Source: Clostridiales bacterium (lineage in GTDB: Bacteria > Bacillota > Clostridia > Lachnospirales > Lachnospiraceae). Taken from it: a stretch of DNA of 46,126 nt. The first letter of the stretch is position 1, and every line of letters starts with the position of its first letter. The DNA lies in assembly GCA_020859995.1 (NCBI GenBank), contig JAJBVE010000030.1, positions 1 to 46,126 of the forward strand, given 5' to 3'. Shown here piece after piece: positions 1 to 7,744 of the stretch. A program made the translations under genes and the position numbers. Under the pieces are notes generated by a model. It was not told the origin of the DNA. It saw only the letters and a program-made list of their open reading frames with translations, and searched no databases.

Positions 1-94
1 TTCTGACAAACTCCTCGCCGGTCCCCTTGCGCTCTACCATCGAACCAAACAGAAAGTTATCTGTAAGGTTCAACTCTTCCAATTTCTTTTTCAT
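1..94 (-). CDS. Rpn-like PD-(D/E)XK nuclease/transposase, N-terminal fragment
   Basis: Only the first 31 codons lie in the window; the gene runs off the left edge on the minus strand. The N-terminus begins MKKKLEELNLTDNFLFGSMV and continues ERKGTGEEFVR. This resembles the opening of Rpn/YhgA-like recombination-promoting nucleases, which often start with an LTDDFLFG-like motif and are multicopy in Lachnospiraceae. A strong ribosome binding site (AGGAGGAAG, minus strand, about 101-110) sits 6-7 nt before the ATG at 94, fixing the start. The catalytic residues are outside the window, so activity cannot be judged. Confidence 0.6.
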   Translation of the reverse strand, partial: MKKKLEELNLTDNFLFGSMVERKGTGEEFVR

Positions 95-519
95 TTTCAA
101 ACTTCCTCCTTCTGAAATCGGATAAATATCCGTTATACATAGGAGGCACGTTTCCCCGGCGTAGGTTTTCTGAAATCAGATTTTCTCAAATAAAGATTCA
201 CACATAAACACAAATTCAAGTAATTTCACTTTATCAGTCCAGAACACTTTTGTCAATCATCAATTTTGGGCTGCAGCCAATGAGCCAAATATGAGACTAT
301 AGTATCCAACTCTCTTTATAAAAACTACAATAGGTCTTTTTTCTTCATGATACGACACCTTAAATATTTCAAAACAGATAGCTTTTTTAAACGAAATGAG
401 ATAGAATAAACAATAGCGGAGAGCCGTTTATAAAGATCACTATAAAAATAAAGAAATTATGAAGCTGGCGTAGCTGCAGAATTGGAGGCCTGCGCAGGCA
501 CTGGAGAAAGGAATCATAG
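95..519. other. AT-rich intergenic region between divergent genes
   Basis: No ORF with a ribosome binding site is seen. The stretch separates the divergent Rpn-like gene and the TPR lipoprotein gene, so it should hold both promoters. A 14-bp palindrome CGGATAAATATCCG lies at 119-132, close upstream of the minus-strand gene, and could be an operator. The 10-mer TTCTGAAATC occurs twice (110-119 and 168-177). TATAAA-like tracts near 430-450 could be a -10 element for the lipoprotein gene, but no convincing -35 accompanies them. Confidence 0.4.
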
Positions 520-1590
520 ATGAGAACGAAAAATTACATTCGAGGCACCGCTTGCGCGCTGCTTGCACTGCTTGTTTTAGGCGCGGCCGGCTGTGCACAG
601 GGAGAAGCGACCGGAGAGCATACGGTCGCCGGCCTGGAGGCGTTGGATGAGGGCAGTTATTCCGAGGCGCTGGAGCTTTTTGAAGAAGCAATTGCGGATG
701 GGGAGCAGCAGGTTCTGGCGTATCGCGGCCTGGGTCTGGCCTATATGGCGCTGGGAGAGTATGAGGACGCCGCGGAGGCGTTTGAAGAGGCGCTTGCCAA
801 TACGGACGGGCGCATGCCATCCAACACGGAGGATATTCGATTGTACCTGGCTACGGCGCAGTATCAGCTGGAAAATTTTGCGGACGTGATCAGCACCTGC
901 ACCGATATTCTGGATGATTCAGATACAGGTAATGCGGATGCATATTTCCTGCGCGGCGCAAGCTATCTGGCAGAGGGTCTTACAGATGAGGCGGCCGCGG
1001 ATTTTGACGCTGCGGTGGCGCTCGTGCCGGAGGACTATGATTTGTACCTGAATATCTACGAGAGCTACTCCAATGCGAATCTTTCAGCGGTCGGCGTGAC
1101 CTACCTGCAGACGGCGCAGAGCCTGAAGGGGGACGACACGGAGTATTATTACAATCAGGGCAGAATATACTATTATCTGGGGAATTATGAGGAAGCGCAG
1201 AAGATGCTGATTACCCCGGTAGAGGAGAAGTACGAACCGGCCATGTATCTGATCGGGAAGGTCTACCTGGCGATGGATGATTATACGCACGCGCTGGCGG
1301 TTTATCAGCAGATTCAGGAGGAATTCGGGCAGAGCGCTCAATGTTATAACGGACTGGCGGTGTGTGCGATCCAGATGGGCGATTATGACACGGCGCTTTC
1401 TTACATTAGCCTGGGTCTTTCCCTTGAAGGGACGGATGGAAAGCAGGAGCTGTATTTTAATGAAATCGTCGCTTATGAGAAGAAGCTGGACTTTGTGACG
1501 GCCGCCGAAAAAGCAGAAGCCTATGTGGAAAATTACCCGACGGATGAGGCGGGGCAGAAGGAATGGGCGTTTCTGCAGACGCGGGAGTAA
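520..1590 (+). CDS. TPR-repeat lipoprotein
   Basis: A 356-residue secreted lipoprotein. A positively charged N-terminus and hydrophobic core end in the lipobox LGAAGC (cysteine about residue 25), so the mature protein should be lipid-anchored on the outer face of the membrane. The rest is a chain of tetratricopeptide repeats: a clear pair at about 39-95 (ALDEGSYSEALELFEEAI, then AYRGLGLAYMALGEYEDAAE) and further degenerate repeats to about residue 320. TPRs mediate protein-protein contacts, so a scaffold role is likely; no enzymatic motif is visible. GGAGAAAGG about 9 nt before the ATG supports the start. It stands alone, with about 500 bp before the next gene. The partner is unknown. Confidence 0.85.
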   Translation: MRTKNYIRGTACALLALLVLGAAGCAQGEATGEHTVAGLEALDEGSYSEALELFEEAIADGEQQVLAYRGLGLAYMALGEYEDAAEAFEEALANTDGRMPSNTEDIRLYLATAQYQLENFADVISTCTDILDDSDTGNADAYFLRGASYLAEGLTDEAAADFDAAVALVPEDYDLYLNIYESYSNANLSAVGVTYLQTAQSLKGDDTEYYYNQGRIYYYLGNYEEAQKMLITPVEEKYEPAMYLIGKVYLAMDDYTHALAVYQQIQEEFGQSAQCYNGLAVCAIQMGDYDTALSYISLGLSLEGTDGKQELYFNEIVAYEKKLDFVTAAEKAEAYVENYPTDEAGQKEWAFLQTRE

Positions 1591-2088
1591 TGATTAGTTG
1601 AGGGTGGTTAGTGGTCAGTGGGAGTATTTTGCAGACGTGGGAGTGAATGAATTGTTTGCCCGCCCGACAGGCGGTGGTTTTGGGATTCAATGCCGGAGTA
1701 TGGCGGAGATGGTACGTAAGAGACTGATATGCCTGTAAAATGAGGAGTGCCCCCGGTATCTGGCATACCGGAGGCTATTATGAAAAAATTTATCAAGATG
1801 TCATAAGCACTGTTCCCTTGGTTTCAAAAACCTTTCAGAACTTTCATGAAGAACTTGTTTTAAAAACTGTGTTTACTATAACAGGGACTTGTGAATGAAA
1901 TATGAACAAACACTAAAAAGACCGTTAAATAAATGGTAAAAATGACGCAAAAATAAATAAAATCAAAAAAACAGTTGTCGGATATGCACATATGGTGATA
2001 AACTAAGGCAGACTGCTTTATGTGAAAAATGCCATAGCGCATGTAAACGTACACAAAAGCTGTACGATAAGTGAAGGAGGAAAAACAT
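1591..2088. other. Intergenic region upstream of deoD, with hairpin and 3'-end duplication
   Basis: No supported gene. An imperfect copy of the end of the lipoprotein gene (1570-1593) recurs at 1627-1650 around the shared core GCAGACGYGGGAGT. A hairpin lies at 1749-1775 (CCGGTAT, loop CTGGC, ATACCGG, extended by three more pairs after one mismatch). It lacks a T-run, so it is only a possible terminator. From about 1800 the DNA is AT-rich. TTGTCG (1975-1980), 16 nt, GATAAA (1997-2002) is a weak promoter candidate for deoD. Confidence 0.35.
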
Positions 2089-2796
2089 ATGAGTCAGACA
2101 CCTACCCCGCATATTGCGGCATTACCGGGAGATTTCGCGAGAACGGTACTGATGCCGGGCGACCCGCTTCGGGCGAAACACATCGCGGAGACATTTTTGG
2201 AGGACGCCGTACTTGTCAATAACGTGCGCGGCGTTAATGGTTATACCGGTTTCTACCACGGAAAGAAGGTTTCCGTGATGGCAAGCGGAATGGGAATGCC
2301 TTCGATCGGGATTTATTCCTATGAGCTGTTTCACTTTTATAATGTAGAAAATATTATCCGCATTGGTACCGCCGGGGCGCTGCAGCCGGATCTGAAGATC
2401 CGCGATCTGGTGCTTGGCATGGGAGCCTGCACAGATTCGAATTTTGCCGCTCAGTTTGAGCTGCCCGGGACCTTCGCGCCGATCGCGTCCTACTCTCTGC
2501 TTCGCGGAGCAGTAGACGCGGCGGAGAAGATGGGGATCAATTACCGGGTCGGTAACCTGGTCTCCGCGGACGTGTTCTACAATGACCGCCCGACGACGGA
2601 AAAATGGCAGAAGATGGGCGCGCTGGCAGTCGAGATGGAGGCGGCTGCCCTTTACATGAATGCGGCGCGCGCGGGCAAGAACGCGCTGGCGATCTGCACG
2701 ATCTCAGACAGCATGGTGACCGGTGAGGTGACGACCTCCGAAGAACGCCAGACCAGCTTTAACGATATGGTGAAGGTCGCGATGGAGATCGCGTAA
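2089..2796 (+). CDS. deoD: Purine-nucleoside phosphorylase, DeoD type
   Basis: A 235-residue enzyme of the hexameric NP-I family. It splits purine (deoxy)ribonucleosides with phosphate into base and (deoxy)ribose-1-phosphate. Visible hallmarks are the phosphate-site MPGDPLRAKHIA (about 22-33), GSGMGMPSIGIYSYEL-like residues 66-80, RIGTAGAL (91-98), the ribose-binding VEMEAAALY (181-189) and the base-site Ser-Asp pair (S206-D207). An in-frame GTG at 2071 would add six residues, but it overlaps the AAGGAGG ribosome binding site (2074-2080), which is spaced 8 nt from the ATG at 2089, so 2089 is the start. It lies 20 bp upstream of deoB, which takes the sugar-1-phosphate product. Confidence 0.95.
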   Translation: MSQTPTPHIAALPGDFARTVLMPGDPLRAKHIAETFLEDAVLVNNVRGVNGYTGFYHGKKVSVMASGMGMPSIGIYSYELFHFYNVENIIRIGTAGALQPDLKIRDLVLGMGACTDSNFAAQFELPGTFAPIASYSLLRGAVDAAEKMGINYRVGNLVSADVFYNDRPTTEKWQKMGALAVEMEAAALYMNAARAGKNALAICTISDSMVTGEVTTSEERQTSFNDMVKVAMEIA

Positions 2797-2816
2797 GATT
2801 AAGGAAGGATGATTAC

Positions 2817-4094
2817 ATGGCTGTAAAACGAGTATTTCTCATCGTCCTCGACAGCTTCGGCATCGGATATGAGCCGGATGCCGATCTGTTCGGGGATGTC
2901 GGGGCCAATACGCTGGCCTCGATTGTAAAATCAGACCGCTATGACACGCCGAATCTGGAGCGATTTGGGTTATTCGACATTGACGGCGTCACCTGCCGCC
3001 CGAGGACTGCAGAACGAACCTGCGACTTGAAAAATGTGTCGCACTCCGGCTCAGTCGATACGAACCAAACGTCCGCTGGATGTTCAGCGCCGCAGTACCC
3101 GGCTGCTGCGGACGCACCGATCGCGGCATATGGACGGCTGCGTGAGCGTTCCATGGGTAAGGATACGACGATTGGTCACTGGGAGATCGCCGGTGTTGTG
3201 TCGCCGGAGCCCATGCCGGTGTATCCGGACGGATTTCCGGAGGAGGTGCTGCAGCCCTTCCGTGAGCAGACCGGGCGCGGAGTCCTTTGTAACAGGCCGT
3301 ACTCCGGCACGGACGTTATTCGTGACTATGGCGAGCAGCACATGGCGAGCGGCGACCTGATTGTTTATACCTCAGCGGACAGTGTCTTTCAGATCGCGGC
3401 GCACGAGGAGAAAGTGCCGCTCGAGGAGCTTTATAAGGACTGCCGCATCGCGCGGGCGATCCTGCAGGGAAAGCACGGCGTGGGGCGCGTGATCGCGCGG
3501 CCGTTCGTGGGGAAGAGTGCGGCAGATTTTACCAGGACCAGAAACCGCCACGACTTTTCACTGGTGCCGCCGAAGCGCACGATGCTGGTCAGCCTCCGCG
3601 AGCACGGATTTGATACCTATGGAGTCGGCAAGATCAACGACATTTTTGCCGGACAGGGCATTGCGCATACGACCCCGATCCAGGACAATGAGGACGGCAT
3701 GAATAAAACCATCGCTCTGATGGATGAAGACTTTACCGGTCTTTGCTTTGTCAATCTGGTCGATTTTGACATGCTCTACGGGCATCGCAACGACATCGAC
3801 GGCTACGCCGCCGCCGCGACCTTATTTGACCGGCAGCTTGCCGAAATGATGGGAAAAATGCGGGGCGACGACGTGGTGCTGATCACGGCTGATCATGGGT
3901 GCGACCCCGGATTCCCGGGCACCGATCACTCGAGGGAATACGTGCCGATGCTTTTATATGGAAAAAGCGTGCGCCCGGGCGTTTCCATCGGCACCAGGAG
4001 CAGCTTCGCGGATATCGCCGCGACCGTGCTGGAGATGTTCGGAATACCGGAAAGCCTCGATGGGGAGAGCTTCTGGAATCTGGTGAAGGACTGA
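2817..4094 (+). CDS. deoB: Phosphopentomutase
   Basis: A 425-residue, Mn-dependent enzyme of the alkaline-phosphatase superfamily. It interconverts (deoxy)ribose-1-phosphate and 5-phosphate, linking nucleoside phosphorolysis to central metabolism. Family motifs are clear: LIVLDSFGIG with the metal aspartate D12, the nucleophilic-threonine loop GKDTTIGHWE, SADSVFQIAAHEE, RHDFSLVP and LITADHGCDP followed by GTDHSREYVP. Bacterial DeoB is usually near 390-400 residues. The excess here lies at about residues 60-100, a poorly conserved segment between FDIDGV and APIAAYGRL, before the cap domain. The reading frame is intact. It is co-directional with deoD, with AAGGAAGG before the ATG. Confidence 0.94.
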   Translation: MAVKRVFLIVLDSFGIGYEPDADLFGDVGANTLASIVKSDRYDTPNLERFGLFDIDGVTCRPRTAERTCDLKNVSHSGSVDTNQTSAGCSAPQYPAAADAPIAAYGRLRERSMGKDTTIGHWEIAGVVSPEPMPVYPDGFPEEVLQPFREQTGRGVLCNRPYSGTDVIRDYGEQHMASGDLIVYTSADSVFQIAAHEEKVPLEELYKDCRIARAILQGKHGVGRVIARPFVGKSAADFTRTRNRHDFSLVPPKRTMLVSLREHGFDTYGVGKINDIFAGQGIAHTTPIQDNEDGMNKTIALMDEDFTGLCFVNLVDFDMLYGHRNDIDGYAAAATLFDRQLAEMMGKMRGDDVVLITADHGCDPGFPGTDHSREYVPMLLYGKSVRPGVSIGTRSSFADIAATVLEMFGIPESLDGESFWNLVKD

Positions 4095-4120
4095 AAGCAC
4101 CCTGCGAAAAGCAGATTGAT

Positions 4121-4147
4121 AAAGGCTGGCATTTTCCGTCAGCTTTT
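4121..4147 (+). terminator. Probable terminator of deoD-deoB
   Basis: AAAGGCTG (4121-4128) can pair with CAGCTTTT (4140-4147) through an 11-nt loop, with one G-U pair; the T-rich arm and following T's serve as the U-tract. It lies 27 nt after the deoB stop. Confidence 0.5.
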
Positions 4148-4198
4148 TATGCACAGAGCCGGGCAAGGCATATCCTATGCGAAGCGTGGGATGTCCAC

Positions 4199-4266
4199 AT
4201 CCCCAATCGAAGATTGGGGATAAAACCCGGTGAGGGAGCTTTGCGGCTAAAGCCGTACCAGGCTCA
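4199..4266. repeat. Hairpin plus dispersed repeat (copy A) at the island edge
   Basis: ATCCCCAATC (4199-4208), loop GAA, GATTGGGGAT (4212-4221) forms a perfect 10-bp stem. Just after it, 4240-4266 contains GCGGCTAAAGCCG followed by TACCAGGCTC. It matches 28558-28584 at 24 of 27 positions. The element sits exactly where the deoD-deoB unit ends and the AbiE genes begin, overlapping the stop of the AbiEii gene by three bases. Confidence 0.7.
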
Positions 4267-5133
4267 CGTAGTCTCTGTCAATTTTTCTGTAATCTGCTTA
4301 AAGAAATCCGCACACCATACGTTTAAAGAAGTTGTGTCACGGATGAATGGTTCAACATCCGATTTAGCCTGCGCGTAGTCAATTGAATCAAATCTTTCCG
4401 ACAGCATTGCTTTAATCTCATCCAGTGTACATTCTGCATCCTGCGTAATATATCCAGACTGTATCAGCCGCTCTCGCAAATGTCTCCGATTCACAGACGC
4501 TCCCTTCGTCAGATAGAACACATAGTCATACAGATCTCTGCCCTTGATTCGGCTTTGCCATGCACGACAGAGAACCGCATGAACCTTCCCTGCAAACAGT
4601 GAAGAAGTATCATAAAGATTTACCTCATACGGAGCTGGGAGAAGCCTGTATTTGTGCTCAAATGTTGCATATTTCGGTGGGTTGATATCCACTTCACACT
4701 TAATTTTTACTATTTCACTATTTGCTGTTTCTCCTGAAACTTGCATATTTGGATAGAACAGAAGCAAGTGTTCCTTCGTGTTCCCCTTGAGAAAAGCAGA
4801 GCGAATATTGCTTTCTTTCGTCTTCTTCTTTTCCTGAATGGTTACATTCAGTCCAAAAGAACGAACTTCCTTCTCCAGCGTTGGGAAATATGGAGCAAAA
4901 TCAAACTCTGGATTTACAGCCATCAACGAGAAATCCAGATCCTCTGAGAAACGATCCAGGCCATAAAAGATTCGCAGCGCCGTACCCCCATAAAATGCTG
5001 CTTCCTTAAAAAACCCGGCACGCGAAAAACCACATAGAACTATTTCCTGCATGATCTCCTTCATCGCATTTTTTCGATCGTATAGATTCTCCACCTGATA
5101 TTTCTTTAGCATCTGTTCAACCATAATATTCAT
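4264..5133 (-). CDS. AbiEii/AbiGii-family nucleotidyltransferase toxin
   Basis: A 289-residue protein with the nucleotidyltransferase signature of type IV AbiE toxins. FYGGTALRIFYGLDRFSEDL is followed by DFSL (about residues 47-70); it carries the GG(S/T) motif and the acidic pair D65/D67 that would bind metal. The later conserved motif KGRDLYDYVFYL starts at residue 197. Family knowledge: AbiEii toxins transfer nucleotides and cause growth arrest that protects against phage. The start overlaps the stop of the upstream AbiEi gene by 4 nt (ATGA), implying translational coupling with the antitoxin first. A second in-frame ATG lies three codons in. Base composition is visibly lower in GC than the neighbouring deo genes, suggesting horizontal acquisition. 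Confidence 0.87.
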   Translation of the reverse strand: MNIMVEQMLKKYQVENLYDRKNAMKEIMQEIVLCGFSRAGFFKEAAFYGGTALRIFYGLDRFSEDLDFSLMAVNPEFDFAPYFPTLEKEVRSFGLNVTIQEKKKTKESNIRSAFLKGNTKEHLLLFYPNMQVSGETANSEIVKIKCEVDINPPKYATFEHKYRLLPAPYEVNLYDTSSLFAGKVHAVLCRAWQSRIKGRDLYDYVFYLTKGASVNRRHLRERLIQSGYITQDAECTLDEIKAMLSERFDSIDYAQAKSDVEPFIRDTTSLNVWCADFFKQITEKLTETT

Positions 5134-5717
5134 TTGCGCATCCTCCTAAGCATCGATGACAGCTTCTTCACATTCGTTGAATGATAACGTTCACTCAGAA
5201 TTCTTACCTTTTCTTCACTTAATTCTGAAATTGCTGATTCTTCTATACGCAAATCATCAAATAACAGATCAGAAAGTTCGGCAACATTTGCGACTGGAGA
5301 CATAGTATACAGCTTGTCACACAGTGCTTTTTCCGGGTTTGCGATCCGGTAAAAATAGTCCCCTTCCTGAATCAGCGCAAGCTCCAACGGAAATGCATCA
5401 GACGGGACGTCTCTATAGATAAAAGTTCCAAAAATCGTTTCGTAGCGTTTTTTCTTTTTCTTCTCAAATGTCGCGCAGGTGACGGTGTATACGATCTCCG
5501 GTATCAGTCCATAGAAACTCAGTGCATATTCAAACGAGATATATGAAGGGCCATAAATACTCCCTGCCAGCAAATACGCGGGCACGTTTCGATCTGTTTC
5601 ATATAATCCTTTTACTACAGGATGGTATTCTCCCTTTCGAACCATACGAGAGAGTTTGGCCTTGGGGTTACCATAACTGCTCATTTCTTCCAGAAGCATA
5701 TCAGTTGTTTTTATCAT
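5130..5717 (-). CDS. AbiEi-family antitoxin/transcriptional repressor
   Basis: A 195-residue protein partnered with the AbiEii toxin. The N-terminus (about 1-55) fits the winged-helix DNA-binding domain of AbiEi: a short helix, KAKLSRMVRKGEYHPVVKGL, then YETD. The centre has YISFEYALSFYGLIPE and the IANPEKALCDKLY motif typical of this family (about 125-140). AbiEi proteins neutralise the toxin and repress their own promoter. The promoter here carries a large dyad (5718-5762) that overlaps -35, -10 and the ribosome binding site, consistent with autoregulation. The start is set by GAGGTG 6-7 nt upstream of the ATG at 5717. Confidence 0.83.
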   Translation of the reverse strand: MIKTTDMLLEEMSSYGNPKAKLSRMVRKGEYHPVVKGLYETDRNVPAYLLAGSIYGPSYISFEYALSFYGLIPEIVYTVTCATFEKKKKKRYETIFGTFIYRDVPSDAFPLELALIQEGDYFYRIANPEKALCDKLYTMSPVANVAELSDLLFDDLRIEESAISELSEEKVRILSERYHSTNVKKLSSMLRRMRK

Positions 5718-5765
5718 ATTTTCACCTCACAGTCTCATTATATGATACTATGTGGTGAAAATCAA
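5718..5765 (-). promoter_or_regulatory. AbiE promoter embedded in a 45-bp operator dyad
   Basis: On the minus strand TTGATT (5760-5765), 17 nt, TATAAT (5737-5742) is a near-consensus promoter. The same DNA is a nested dyad centred on TAT 5739-5741. Outer arms are ATTTTCACC (5718-5726) and GGTGAAAAT (5754-5762), a perfect 9-bp match. Inner arms are AGTCTCAT (5731-5738) and ATGATACT (5742-5749), 7 of 8 matching. One outer arm covers the ribosome binding site and the other overlaps the -35, so a bound repressor would block transcription. Confidence 0.75.
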
Positions 5766-5797
5766 ACATAATATTAAAAAAGATCATACATAATTTT

Positions 5798-5844
5798 CAA
5801 GAAAAATTAAACATGAAACGGATTCGATGTAAAGAGCAAGACAT
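5798..5844 (+). repeat. 47-bp direct repeat, left copy
   Basis: Matches 7545-7591 at 45 of 47 positions by eye, in the same orientation; the shared core is GATGTAAAGAGCAAGACAT. The two copies bracket the decayed and intact beta-helix genes. Confidence 0.85.
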
Positions 5845-5884
5845 AATTCGGCAAAAAAGGTCGCTGTATGTTGAGTTGTTTTTC

Positions 5885-5913
5885 TTGATATTTCAGAGTA
5901 AGAACACTATAAT
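5885..5913 (+). promoter_or_regulatory. Sigma-A promoter of the decayed beta-helix gene
   Basis: TTGATA (5885-5890), 17 nt, TATAAT (5908-5913): near-perfect consensus, about 40 nt before the pseudogene start. Confidence 0.75.
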
Positions 5914-5952
5914 AAAATCATCGAAAATACTCAAACAGGGAGGAACAAGGTT

Positions 5953-6241
5953 ATGAAAAAGAATTTCAGAAAGCTCATCACGCTGCTGACGCTGTGTCTG
6001 TTTGCCGTTGTTTTGCTGGCGACGCCCGTCTCCGCTGCATCATCCAAATGCGGGCGTTCTGTTCATCGCCTACGGCGGGACGATTAAAATCAATGGCGGC
6101 ACATTCAAGGGCACCAAAGGTTATAAATATTTCATGTCTAACGTAACGGCAGACGACGGTACGGTGGTTTATAAAGGAAAAGTGTCCATCAGCTCAAAGG
6201 CAAAGGTCAGCACAAAGTACAATAAATATACCAGTTCATAA
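5953..6241 (+). pseudogene. Secreted beta-helix protein, internally deleted and frameshifted
   Basis: Starts with a good ribosome binding site (GGGAGGAA) and a typical signal peptide, MKKNFRKLITLLTLCLFAVV continuing to PVSAAS. After SSK the frame is lost and the first ORF stops near 6087. From about 6055 another frame encodes GGTIKINGGTFKGTKGYKYF and a tail ending YNKYTSS at 6241. That tail resembles the C-terminus of the intact gene at 6334-7500 (IKVTGGTFTAKKGYRYANSA). The simplest reading is a longer secreted beta-helix gene that lost its middle, leaving the signal peptide and C-terminus out of frame. The promoter, ribosome binding site and terminator are intact, so a roughly 44-residue peptide could still be made. 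Confidence 0.75.
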
Positions 6242-6253
6242 TCCTGTAATTAT

Positions 6254-6292
6254 TAAGAACAGCACCTGGCTTTCACTCAGGTGCTGTTCTTA
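6254..6292. terminator. Strong bidirectional terminator hairpin
   Basis: TAAGAACAGCACCTG (6254-6268), a 9-nt loop, CAGGTGCTGTTCTTA (6278-6292): perfect 15-bp stem. It lies between the convergent pseudogene (stop 6241) and beta-helix gene (stop 6334), so it may serve both. Confidence 0.75.
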
Positions 6293-6333
6293 TGGCTGCA
6301 AAAACAAAATCCGTTTTGCCGTTCGAATCCTGT

Positions 6334-7500
6334 TTATTTTTGCTTTATCGATTTTTTCGTGGTGACGGTAGCACCCTTGAGGGAGGTGTTTGCTTTGGAA
6401 GCAGAATTCGCGTATCGGTAGCCTTTTTTTGCAGTAAAGGTACCGCCGGTAACTTTTATGCGGACGCCGTCCGCATAAGTGCAGTTAAACAGAGAACCGC
6501 TGCCTGTCAGCGTAAAGGTGCCGCCGGTAACCTTTATGGTTCCGGAACCACTGGCATAAAACAGTGAACTGGTAGTTGCTGACTTAAAGGTACCGCCGCT
6601 GATTGTAATTGTACCGCCTGTACCGCCTTCGACAGCACTGAGAAGCGAGTTGTCAGTGCCGGACGAGGTGAATTTACCGCTCTGTATTTTTACATTGGGG
6701 CTAGTGGAGGTCGGACTGTTAGAATGATAACACATCCCCAGTGACTCCGTCACATTTGCTGTTACGTTTTTGATTGTAAGTACACCCACGTTTATGAAAA
6801 GGATTCCGCATTCAAAAGAAGCATCCTGAATGGTCGCAATGGCGTCCGTTGCAGTATTCGTAGAAAAATCATAATCATAATTTGAGAGTGCAAGGTCGGT
6901 CGTAGTGAAGGTGCCGCCGGTGACCGACAGTGTTCCATAATTCAGCAAAATCGTATTATATTTGCCCTTGAACGTACCGCCGCTGATCGTCAGCGTGCCG
7001 TAGTTGGTGATCAGCTCTGCGTCAGACGCGCCGGCGGTTTTATTGATACTGGCAAAGGTTCCCTTTGACACGGTCATCGTACCAGAATTTGAGATCATTC
7101 CCTTATAAGTACCGCCCGCCACTTTCAGCGTGGCGCCTTCCGAGACCTTAATGACGTATCCGGTCTGGCTGGTTTGCACGATCGTGCCGTTTTTGATCGT
7201 CATCGTGCCTTTTTTTAGCTTGAGGCAGGATCCTTTTTTGAAGGTGATCGTTTTCTTATTCAGATCCAGAGTGAAGCTTTTTCCGGAACGGCTGACAGAG
7301 AGCACGCTGGTATAGGATACATTCTTTTGAAGGACAATCGTCTCACCGTTTTTTACCTTCTTAACAGCGTCTTCCAGAGATGTGTACTTTGTGCTCCCGA
7401 TTTTGGCCACCGTGCCGGCGGCCATGGAAACCGAGCCAAAAAGCACAGATACGAGCATTGCAAATAAAAGCGACAGTAATAATTTTCTTGCCTTTTTCAT
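6334..7500 (-). CDS. Secreted right-handed beta-helix repeat protein
   Basis: A 388-residue protein with an N-terminal signal peptide (MKKARKLLLSLLFAMLVSVL, cleavage near SMAA, about residue 28). The body is a series of short repeats of the form TLTISGGTF, TIKVTGGTF and MTIKNGTI, spaced about 20-25 residues. These are the coils of a parallel beta-helix, as in pectate-lyase-like and adhesin folds. There is no LPXTG motif or terminal membrane anchor, so it is probably released or held by interactions. No catalytic residues can be identified. AGGGAG lies about 10 nt before the ATG. It converges on a decayed relative at 5953-6241, and both lie between 47-bp direct repeats. A glycan-binding or adhesive role is possible but unproven. 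Confidence 0.8.
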   Translation of the reverse strand: MKKARKLLLSLLFAMLVSVLFGSVSMAAGTVAKIGSTKYTSLEDAVKKVKNGETIVLQKNVSYTSVLSVSRSGKSFTLDLNKKTITFKKGSCLKLKKGTMTIKNGTIVQTSQTGYVIKVSEGATLKVAGGTYKGMISNSGTMTVSKGTFASINKTAGASDAELITNYGTLTISGGTFKGKYNTILLNYGTLSVTGGTFTTTDLALSNYDYDFSTNTATDAIATIQDASFECGILFINVGVLTIKNVTANVTESLGMCYHSNSPTSTSPNVKIQSGKFTSSGTDNSLLSAVEGGTGGTITISGGTFKSATTSSLFYASGSGTIKVTGGTFTLTGSGSLFNCTYADGVRIKVTGGTFTAKKGYRYANSASKANTSLKGATVTTKKSIKQK

Positions 7501-7544
7501 AGCTTTACTTCTCCCTTCCTGGTATAGAGTGATTTTTAATATGA

Positions 7545-7591
7545 CAAGAAAAATTTAACATGAAACGGATTAGATGTAAAGAGCAAGACAT
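7545..7591 (+). repeat. 47-bp direct repeat, right copy
   Basis: Second copy of the repeat at 5798-5844 (45 of 47 identical by eye). It lies upstream of both the minus-strand beta-helix gene and the plus-strand cdd gene. Outside the repeat the flanks diverge, except for a short AATTCG tract near both copies. Confidence 0.85.
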
Positions 7592-7744
7592 TCGAGAAAT
7601 CCAGAAATAATTCGCCGCCCTATTTCGATAAAAAAAACTACCCAAATAGAAGGTGATGGTTTATAATTACATCAAATGGTTTTTCCTCAGGCATCGAGTC
7701 ATGACCTTTTGTCGCTCAAATCATAAAATGGAAGGTATAAAAGA

